Shown one piece after another: positions 1 to 4,364 of a stretch of 7,587 nt of DNA (within the stretch, counting starts at the first letter, position 1; every line of letters starts with the position of its first letter). Source of the stretch: Limnohabitans sp. (GTDB taxonomy: Bacteria > Pseudomonadota > Gammaproteobacteria > Burkholderiales > Burkholderiaceae_C); assembly GCA_018883305.1 (NCBI GenBank), contig VEQI01000159.1, positions 1 to 7,587 of the forward strand. The letters run 5' to 3'. Below the pieces are notes generated by a model. The model was not told the DNA's origin. It worked only from the letters and a program-made list of their open reading frames with translations, and searched no databases. Both the position numbers and the translations under genes were made by a program.

Positions 1-310
1 GTGTGGCTGGTCGTCCTCTCAGACCAGCTACAGATCGTCGGCTTGGTGAGCCTTTACCTCACCAACTACCTAATCTGACATCGGCCGCTCCAATCGCGCG
101 AGGCCTTACGGTCCCCCGCTTTCATCCGTAGATCGTATGCGGTATTAGCGTAACTTTCGCTACGTTATCCCCCACGACTGGGCACGTTCCGATGTATTAC
201 TCACCCGTTCGCCACTCGCCACCAGGGTTGCCCCCGTGCTGCCGTTCGACTTGCATGTGTAAAGCATTCCGCCAGCGTTCAATCTGAGCCAGGATCAAAC
301 TCTACAGTTC
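1..310 (-). rRNA. rrs: 16S ribosomal RNA, 5' end (partial)
   Basis: The reverse complement carries the universal 5' 16S primer site AGAGTTTGATCCTGGCTCAG (303 down to 284), followed by the conserved ATTGAACGCTGGCGG and the ACATGCAAGTCGAACGG block. It then runs through V1 and V2 to the GGTCTGAGAGGACGACCAG helix near the window edge. Aligning AGAGTTTGATC with E. coli position 8 puts mature nucleotide 1 near 310. About the first 310 nt of the roughly 1,530-nt gene are present and the rest lies beyond base 1. The V1/V2 text matches Comamonadaceae from memory. The mature 5' end is set by analogy and could be off by a few bases. Confidence 0.98.
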
Positions 311-325
311 GATCTTGAATTATTT

Positions 326-341
326 GCCCTCTTTCGAGAGC
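326..341 (-). other. Leader hairpin with GAAA tetraloop before 16S
   Basis: On the minus strand GCTCTC-GAAA-GAGGGC forms a 6-bp stem with one U-G wobble and a GNRA tetraloop. It ends 15 nt ahead of the mature 16S 5' end. A stable cap here would suit pre-16S 5' processing, but that role is inferred from position only. Confidence 0.55.
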
Positions 342-389
342 CACTCATAAAACGGAATTGAAGTGAACTTCACTTCTATCTCATGAGCG
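342..389 (-). other. Two-tier leader stem-loop
   Basis: In the RNA, CGCUCAU (389-383) can pair with AUGAGUG (348-342) over 7 bp including one G-U. This encloses a second hairpin, GAAGTG-AAGTT-CACTTC (376-360), which as DNA is an exact 8+1+8 palindrome. It sits immediately before the final leader hairpin at 326-341 and may be part of the pre-16S processing structure. The pairing is read from the sequence; the function is inferred. Confidence 0.5.
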
Positions 390-441
390 TTTTAAGTCTT
401 GCGACTTGGTTACTAGAACCATGGCAATCGCCTTAAAACGC
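387..441 (-). repeat. Perfect 10-bp inverted repeat in rRNA leader
   Basis: GCGTTTTAAG at 387-396 and CTTAAAACGC at 432-441 are exact inverted copies separated by 35 bp. In the leader RNA they would form a 10-bp helix just downstream of boxA. The helix would enclose a small GGTT/AACC hairpin (408-420). The 387-396 arm also overlaps two other possible helices (394-407 and 342-389), so alternative folds are possible. The repeat is seen directly; the RNA fold is inferred. Confidence 0.6.
394..407 (-). other. Leader hairpin with GCAA tetraloop
   Basis: On the minus strand this reads AAGTC-GCAA-GACTT, a 5-bp stem capped by a GNRA-class tetraloop. It lies between boxA and the 16S start. Bases 394-396 are shared with an arm of the longer 387-441 inverted repeat, so the two folds compete. 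Confidence 0.5.
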
Positions 442-461
442 CCACGCTTATCGGCTGTATA

Positions 462-474
462 TTTTTAATGAACC
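462..474 (-). promoter_or_regulatory. boxA antitermination site
   Basis: Read on the minus strand this is GGTTCATTAAAAA, close to the rrn boxA consensus TGCTCTTTAACA, with A for T inside the CTTTAA core. It is followed by ATACAGCCGATAAGCGTGGGCG, a block I recall as conserved after boxA in betaproteobacterial rRNA leaders. In the family boxA RNA is bound by NusB/NusE to assemble the rRNA antitermination complex. Its place about 150 nt ahead of mature 16S is typical. Confidence 0.7.
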
Positions 475-527
475 AACTGCGCGGTCGATGCCGCTTTTGT
501 TTTCCACCGTTTCCAGCAGAGCCTTGA

Positions 528-557
528 ATTATGACACAGTTTTTAATAACCTGTCAA
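528..557 (-). promoter_or_regulatory. rRNA promoter P2 (proximal)
   Basis: The minus strand has a consensus -35 TTGACA (557-552), an 18-bp spacer, and -10 CATAAT (533-528), matching TATAAT at five of six positions. Predicted transcription start is near 521, about 210 nt ahead of mature 16S. It reads toward the rRNA gene and lies upstream of boxA, as expected for the inner of two tandem rrn promoters. An AAACCC/GGGTTT palindrome abuts the -35 box on its upstream side. Confidence 0.65.
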
Positions 558-647
558 ACCCGAGGGTTTTTACTGATTTTCAACTGCTTGCTTTGCTTTA
601 GCGTTTTGCTTTTGCGTCGCGCTGCGTTGTGATCAGCGAAGCCTTGT

Positions 648-705
648 ATTCTATACCGATTTTTTCGGCGCCGTCAACAAATTCAAAAATATTTTTTGTT
701 TGCTG
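648..705 (-). promoter_or_regulatory. rRNA promoter P1 with AT-rich UP element
   Basis: The minus strand shows -35 TTGACG (677-672), a 16-bp spacer, and -10 TATAGA (655-650), or TAGAAT (653-648) with an 18-bp spacer. Immediately upstream, 678-705 is very AT-rich with A- and T-tracts (AAAAAATATTTTTGAATTTG), which looks like an UP element for RNA polymerase alpha-subunit binding. Predicted start is near 641. The pattern is that of a strong stable-RNA promoter. Confidence 0.7.
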
Positions 706-709
706 CCGT

Positions 710-725
710 CTTCAAGAACTTGAAG
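710..725. repeat. Inverted repeat CTTCAAG-AA-CTTGAAG
   Basis: Two perfect 7-bp arms are separated by 2 bp, just upstream of the P1 UP element and between the divergent rrn and uup promoters. The two-base loop is too short for a good RNA hairpin, so a dimeric protein-binding site is the more natural reading. The binding protein is unknown. Confidence 0.45.
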
Positions 726-728
726 CTC

Positions 729-771
729 CTCCCGTCGCGATGCACCTACAAGGTGTTTTTCTCAACGGGAG
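729..771. repeat. Nested inverted repeats between rrn and uup promoters
   Basis: CTCCCGT (729-735) and ACGGGAG (765-771) are exact inverted copies. Between them lies CACCT-ACA-AGGTG (744-756), followed on the plus strand by TTTTT. The whole can fold into a two-level stem-loop on either strand. On the minus strand it would be in the leader of a transcript from the distal promoter at 778-820. On the plus strand the inner 5-bp stem plus T5 is only a weak terminator-like shape. Confidence 0.4.
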
Positions 772-777
772 CCCGAG

Positions 778-820
778 ACTATAGCACGGTTTTTTCGGGG
801 GTTGCAAATTTTTTTACAAG
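778..820 (-). promoter_or_regulatory. Possible third, distal rRNA promoter
   Basis: Further upstream on the minus strand there is TTGCAA (807-802), an 18-bp spacer and TATAGT (783-778), preceded by TG one base upstream (extended -10: TGC-TATAGT). An A/T tract (808-820) lies above the -35. A GC-rich discriminator (CTCGGGC) follows the -10, a feature linked to stringent control in other bacteria. It would add about 130 nt to the rrn leader. The -35 is weaker than in P1 and P2, so this is less certain. Confidence 0.42.
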
Positions 821-843
821 TCGCTGACAGGGCTCTTGATAAT
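813..843 (+). promoter_or_regulatory. Candidate uup promoter
   Basis: TTTACA (813-818) and GATAAT (838-843, five of six matches to TATAAT) are separated by 19 bp. TTGATA at 836-841 would give a 17-bp spacing instead. The uup ATG lies 9 bases after GATAAT, so transcription would start almost at the start codon. The long spacer lowers confidence. Confidence 0.4.
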
Positions 844-852
844 CACCTCACT

Positions 853-2751
853 ATGTCATGGATCACTCTGCAAGATGCGCAACTGGCATTCGGCCATGTT
901 GCCCTGCTCGACCGAGCACAATTTTCTCTTGAGCGCTTTGAACGTGTGGGGCTGATCGGTCGCAACGGCACAGGCAAATCTTCATTGCTCAAGATACTTG
1001 CTGGGCTGGAGCATGTCGATGACGGCTCCCTTCAATATCAACAAGGTTTACGTCTGGCTTATGTGGCCCAAGAGCCTCGACTGAATCCTTCGCACACCAT
1101 TTTTGATGCCGTCAGTGAAGGGCTTTCACATGTGAAGGCCTTGATGGAACGATTTGAGCAAGGCGACTCTCCCCTGGAGACACTACAAGATGAGATCGAG
1201 TCTCTGGATGGCTGGACCTGGCGCCAGCGTGTGGAAGAAACGCTGGCGCGTTTGAAGCTAGAGGGTGATCGACTCGTCGGCACTTTGTCTGGGGGGATGT
1301 CCAAACGCGTTGCACTGGCGCAAGCCCTGGTGAGCACACCTGATGTTCTCTTGCTGGATGAACCCACCAACCACCTGGACCTGGACAGCATCGTCTGGCT
1401 GGAGCAATTGCTGCTGGACTTCAAAGGCAGCATGGTGACGATCACCCACGATCGCGCATTCCTGGATCGCGTGGCCACGCGCATCGTTGAACTCGATCGC
1501 GGCCATCTTCGCAGCTATTCTGGCAACTACACACACTATCAACTGCTCAAGCAAGCGCAATTGCAGCAAGAGGCCGTGATTCAAGCCAAAGCCGATAAGT
1601 TGTTGGCCGCTGAAGAAGTCTGGATTCGAAAGGGCGTGGAGGCCAGACGTACTCGCAGTCAGAGCCGGATTGCCCGCCTCGACATCTTGCGACAAGCGCG
1701 TGCGGCACGACGTGAAGTGGTGGGTCAGGTCCGCTTTGACCTGGACCGTGGCACCCCCAGTGGCAAGCTGGTGGCAGAGCTGGACCATGTCACGCTGGGC
1801 TTTGACCACATCACGCCCGACGGCGTCAAGGCAAGGCGGAACGTGGTGCGCGACGTCCAGATCACCATCTTGCGCGGTGACAAGATTGGACTGATTGGTC
1901 CCAACGGGGCGGGCAAGACCACCTTGCTAAAACTGATCTTAGGTGACCTTCAACCGGATGAGGGGACGGTGCGTCGCGGCAGTCAATTGAGCATCGCTTA
2001 CTTTGACCAGATGCGTGAACAACTGGACCTGGACGCCACGTTGGAAGACTTCATCAGTCCGGGCAGTGAATGGATCGAAATTGGCGATCAGCGCAAACAT
2101 GTCAAAAGTTATCTGGGTGACTTTTTGTTTTCACCCGCTCGCGCAGCTTCACCCGTACGATCACTGTCTGGCGGCGAGCGCAATCGCTTGCTGTTGGCGC
2201 GCTTGTTTGCGCGACCTGCCAACGTGCTGGTCCTGGACGAACCGACCAACGACCTGGACATCGAAACGCTGGAACTCCTGGAAGAACTGATTCAGTCCTA
2301 CAACGGCACCGTCTTTATCGTGAGCCACGACCGCGCGTTTCTGGACAACGTGGTGACGAGCACCCTGGTGTCAGAGGGCGAAGGTCGATGGCGTGAGTAT
2401 GAAGGCAGCGTGGAAGATTGGTTAACGCAATCGGCCCGTAGTGCCGCACTGCAGGCAAGTGCTGGTGCTAGTGAGTCAAGCGCCACGACCGCACAAAGTG
2501 ACCCCGAGCCCATACGCACCAAAACCCGACTCAAATTAAGCTACAAAGAGCAGCGCGAACTGGATGCTCTGCCCGATCACATTGCTGCCTTGGAAGCCGA
2601 GCAGCAACATGTGCGCGATGAATTGGCCGACGGCACACTCTACCAACGCGACCCTTCGCGGGCAGCAAAACTGCACGAGCGCGACGGTGAAATCGAAGAC
2701 CTTCTGATGCAGGCCCTGGAGCGCTGGGAAGCGCTGTCATCCCGCACCTGA
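853..2751 (+). CDS. uup: ABC-F family ATPase Uup
   Basis: A soluble protein of 632 aa with two ABC ATPase domains and no membrane segments; E. coli Uup is about 635 aa and similar throughout. Domain 1 has Walker A GRNGTGKSS (36-44), signature LSGGM (145-149), Walker B VLLLDE (165-170) and H-loop His199. The linker (about 235-300) contains EEVWIRKGVEARRTR, typical of Uup. Domain 2 has Walker A GPNGAGKTT (349-357), LSGGERNR (438-445), Walker B VLVLDE (458-463) and His492. The C-terminal region (about 556-632) is charged and probably coiled coil, linked in Uup to nucleic-acid binding. ABC-F proteins act on ribosomes; Uup is also linked to transposon precise excision and branched DNA. The ATG at 853 is chosen over an upstream TTG at 802 because homology begins at MSWITL and the extra 17 residues overlap promoter-like sequence. 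No Shine-Dalgarno is visible. EttA or YheS are less likely given the C-terminal extension. Confidence 0.93.
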   Translation: MSWITLQDAQLAFGHVALLDRAQFSLERFERVGLIGRNGTGKSSLLKILAGLEHVDDGSLQYQQGLRLAYVAQEPRLNPSHTIFDAVSEGLSHVKALMERFEQGDSPLETLQDEIESLDGWTWRQRVEETLARLKLEGDRLVGTLSGGMSKRVALAQALVSTPDVLLLDEPTNHLDLDSIVWLEQLLLDFKGSMVTITHDRAFLDRVATRIVELDRGHLRSYSGNYTHYQLLKQAQLQQEAVIQAKADKLLAAEEVWIRKGVEARRTRSQSRIARLDILRQARAARREVVGQVRFDLDRGTPSGKLVAELDHVTLGFDHITPDGVKARRNVVRDVQITILRGDKIGLIGPNGAGKTTLLKLILGDLQPDEGTVRRGSQLSIAYFDQMREQLDLDATLEDFISPGSEWIEIGDQRKHVKSYLGDFLFSPARAASPVRSLSGGERNRLLLARLFARPANVLVLDEPTNDLDIETLELLEELIQSYNGTVFIVSHDRAFLDNVVTSTLVSEGEGRWREYEGSVEDWLTQSARSAALQASAGASESSATTAQSDPEPIRTKTRLKLSYKEQRELDALPDHIAALEAEQQHVRDELADGTLYQRDPSRAAKLHERDGEIEDLLMQALERWEALSSRT

Positions 2752-2767
2752 GTGCTGTCGTCCCGCA
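2733..2767 (+). repeat. Imperfect direct repeat across the uup stop
   Basis: GCTGTCATCCCGCA (2733-2746) and GCTGTCGTCCCGCA (2754-2767) match at 13 of 14 bases with a 21-bp period. The uup TGA at 2749-2751 lies between them. It looks like an old local duplication at the 3' end of uup; no function is implied. Confidence 0.6.
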
Positions 2768-2802
2768 GGCGGCATACGCAAACCCGGTGGCACACCATGC
2801 CA

Positions 2803-2811
2803 TGACACAAT
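2803..2811 (+). promoter_or_regulatory. Extended -10-like box before the phosphatase gene
   Basis: TGACACAAT is an extended -10 form (TGn plus CACAAT). It ends 7 bases before the ATG at 2819, so a start 7-8 nt downstream would give a leaderless mRNA. No good -35 is visible 15-18 bp upstream. The same TGnCACAAT arrangement recurs before hemE. Confidence 0.35.
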
Positions 2812-2818
2812 GTGCCGC

Positions 2819-3487
2819 ATGGGCACTCTTTATCTTGTACGACATGGTCAGGCATCGTTCGGCGCGGACAACTACGATCAACTCAGTGCGCTGGGATGGC
2901 GCCAGAGCCGTCGCCTGGGTGAACATTTTCTGCAACAGGGTCGACAGTTCGATGTCATTCTGACCGGCACACTGCAGCGTCATGCACAAACGCTCGCAGG
3001 CATTCAAGAGGGTATGGGCACGTCACATCCCAGCACTGCGCTGCCAGGCCTGAATGAATATGACAGCGAGGCCTTGATCCGCGCCATTCACCCCGAACCC
3101 TTGCCCAAACCCACCACGCCTGAGCTCTACCGTCATCATTTCCGGTTGCTGCGTGAAGCGCTTCAGCAATGGATGAGTGGGCAGACTGAACCCGCGGGCA
3201 TGCCCAGTTACGCCCTATTCAGACAGGGCGTGGTAGATGCACTGCAACATGCGCAGTCACATCATGACTGCGATGTGCTGCTGGTCTCCAGCGGCGGCCC
3301 CATCTCCACCGCCGTGGGACATGTGTTGGGCACCAGCGCAGACACCACCATCGAACTCAATTTTCATATCCGCAACAGCGCGGTGTCCGAGTTCAAAATC
3401 ACGCCCAAAGGGCATCGACTGGTCAGCTACAACACACTCAGCCACTTGGACGCCCCTGCGTACAAGGACTGGGTCACCTTCGCCTGA
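2819..3487 (+). CDS. Histidine phosphatase superfamily protein (phosphoglycerate mutase-like)
   Basis: A cytoplasmic protein of 222 aa that opens with MGTLYLVRHGQASFG, whose RHG (8-10) is the superfamily motif with phospho-accepting His9. Arg54 (TLQRHAQT) and Glu80 (LNEYD) fit the phosphate-binding Arg and acid residue. The second catalytic His, normally in an S/T-HG motif near the C-terminus, appears as Ser158 in VSSGGPIS, so the active site is atypical. I recall related proteobacterial proteins with SGG here, so it may mark a subfamily rather than decay. The substrate cannot be told from sequence; glycolytic mutase is unlikely given the size and missing His. The ATG at 2819 fits the family start; an in-frame ATG at 2810 adds three residues. 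It lies 67 nt after uup and converges with the creatininase gene. Confidence 0.85.
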   Translation: MGTLYLVRHGQASFGADNYDQLSALGWRQSRRLGEHFLQQGRQFDVILTGTLQRHAQTLAGIQEGMGTSHPSTALPGLNEYDSEALIRAIHPEPLPKPTTPELYRHHFRLLREALQQWMSGQTEPAGMPSYALFRQGVVDALQHAQSHHDCDVLLVSSGGPISTAVGHVLGTSADTTIELNFHIRNSAVSEFKITPKGHRLVSYNTLSHLDAPAYKDWVTFA

Positions 3488-3492
3488 ATGGA

Positions 3493-3515
3493 CGGGTGGC
3501 CCAAGAGGTCATCCG
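3493..3515 (+). terminator. Stem-loop between convergent genes
   Basis: CGGGTGGCC (3493-3501), loop CAAGA, and GGTCATCCG (3507-3515) form a 9-bp stem with two G-U pairs in plus-strand RNA. It starts 6 nt after the phosphatase stop and fills the 30-bp gap before the convergent creatininase stop. No U-tract follows, so it is not a classical intrinsic terminator. It may protect 3' ends or aid termination. In minus-strand RNA the wobbles become A-C mismatches, so it favours the plus transcript. Confidence 0.3.
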
Positions 3516-3517
3516 CC

Positions 3518-4327
3518 TCAGCGTGTGCGCAGGGTGTCCAGAGGCAGTAACGTCACCTCGTGTAACAACCGGGCCAGTTGCTCTGCCGCAGCGTGCAGCA
3601 ACGCTTGACCTTTTTCCTGCGTGGCCAGTGTGGCATTGCCGGCGGCACCCTGTGGGTTGTAATCCTGCATATGCCAGCCCAGCTTGGCACTGCGGCCATC
3701 CCCCAACACAGGGTAGTGCGCGGCACGGTCCTGTGCGGTCGATCGAAAGTCCTGGGTCAATTCGCGACGCACCGCTGCTGGCTCCAGCGCCAGCATCATC
3801 GAGGTTTCCAGGTCACCTCCATGCACGCCAAAGCGCCACTCGTGGGCAGAAAACCGTGAAGAGACCGACTCTCCCAACGGTAGCTGGGTCCAACTGGAGT
3901 GATAGACGATCAAGTCGCAACGCCCGCGCAATTCACGCGCCACGATATCCATGGCACCCACATGTCCCCCATGCGCGTTGAACAACACCAGCTTGCGCAG
4001 GCCTGCACGCGCCACACTTTCGCCGATCTCGATCCACAAACGGATGAGGGTTTCGGGACTCAGGCTCAAGGTACCGGCAAAGGCCGTGTGCTCGGTACTC
4101 AGCCCGACGGACTGCGTGGGCAACACCAGAACCTGTGCGGTATTGGCCAAATGCCCCAGAGCATGGCGGACCACCCCGTCAACCAGCACCGTGTCGACCG
4201 ACAGAGGCAGATGCGGTCCATGCTGCTCTGTCGCACCCAGCGGCAGGACGGCCACGGCACGCGCCGGATCAAGTCGCTCGAAATCGGCCGAAGTCATTTC
4301 GGCCCAATAGCGTGGAAAGGAGTTCAT
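3518..4327 (-). CDS. Creatininase-family metal-dependent amidohydrolase
   Basis: A 269-aa protein, the usual size for the creatininase family (PF02633), which includes creatinine amidohydrolase, the formylated-pyrimidine hydrolase ArfB and the mycofactocin peptidase MftE. Near the N-terminus GATEQHGPHLP (31-41) supplies Glu34 and His36, and SVDT supplies Asp45; these positions match the metal ligands of Pseudomonas creatininase. NAHGGH (117-122) supplies His119, and HGGDLETSMML (169-179) supplies Glu174, the other expected ligand region. No signal peptide or membrane segment is visible, so it should be cytoplasmic. Substrate is unknown: there is no creatine or mycofactocin gene nearby. Its ATG (4327-4325) faces dsbD across 37 bp, and its 3' end converges with the phosphatase gene. 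A -10-like TAAGAT (4341-4336) lies 8 nt before the ATG. Family assignment is firm, function is not. Confidence 0.88.
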   Translation of the reverse strand: MNSFPRYWAEMTSADFERLDPARAVAVLPLGATEQHGPHLPLSVDTVLVDGVVRHALGHLANTAQVLVLPTQSVGLSTEHTAFAGTLSLSPETLIRLWIEIGESVARAGLRKLVLFNAHGGHVGAMDIVARELRGRCDLIVYHSSWTQLPLGESVSSRFSAHEWRFGVHGGDLETSMMLALEPAAVRRELTQDFRSTAQDRAAHYPVLGDGRSAKLGWHMQDYNPQGAAGNATLATQEKGQALLHAAAEQLARLLHEVTLLPLDTLRTR

Positions 4328-4364
4328 GGCGCATCATCTTAAGCCTTCGGTAACATCCTGCCTC
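4328..4364. promoter_or_regulatory. Compact divergent promoter region
   Basis: Only 37 bp separate the creatininase and dsbD start codons, so the two promoters must overlap each other and the opposing coding regions. Toward dsbD there is TAACAT (4351-4356), 8 nt before its ATG. Toward the creatininase gene there is TAAGAT (4341-4336), also 8 nt before its ATG. Neither has a recognisable -35, and no Shine-Dalgarno is seen on either side. Confidence 0.3.

Larger units (their letters stand above)
311..641 (-). other. rrn operon 5' leader region
   Basis: This is the transcribed leader between the likely P1 start (about 641) and mature 16S. It holds no credible protein gene. In transcript order it contains: a purine-rich stretch built of repeated GCAAA/GCAAAA units (about 583-616); the second promoter; boxA (462-474) and the motif ACAGCCGATAAGCGTGGGCG; and a chain of small hairpins up to 326. 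Its job is expected to be antitermination and folding or RNase processing of pre-16S rRNA. The downstream partner of the RNase III stem lies outside the window. Confidence 0.75.

Noticed and set aside
555..573. AAACCC-GA-GGGTTT followed by T's as a plus-strand terminator
   Set aside because: The loop would be only two bases, there is no plus-strand gene upstream to terminate, and the site overlaps the P2 -35 region, so it is better treated as promoter-proximal sequence.
688..733. Tiny minus-strand frame (TTG start, about 10 codons) after a GGGAGGAG sequence
   Set aside because: Too short and non-ATG, inside an rRNA promoter region; the Shine-Dalgarno-like text is part of the inverted repeat arm at 729-735.
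802..852. Upstream TTG start adding 17 residues to Uup
   Set aside because: The added residues have no family similarity, the DNA is AT-rich and promoter-like, and Uup homologues begin at the MSWITL-type sequence encoded from 853.
1258..1809. Minus-strand open frame of 183 codons inside uup
   Set aside because: It lies fully within conserved ABC domain 1 and linker coding sequence and shows no recognisable motif.
2531..3007. Minus-strand open frame of 158 codons spanning the uup/phosphatase junction
   Set aside because: Cys/Arg/Ala-rich product without motifs, opposite two real genes; a shadow frame.
3496..4342. Long open frames on the plus strand opposite the creatininase-family gene (3496-3981, 3899-4342, 3951-4310)
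   Set aside because: They lack family motifs and overlap a minus-strand gene with clear metal-binding motifs; they are explained by its codon bias.
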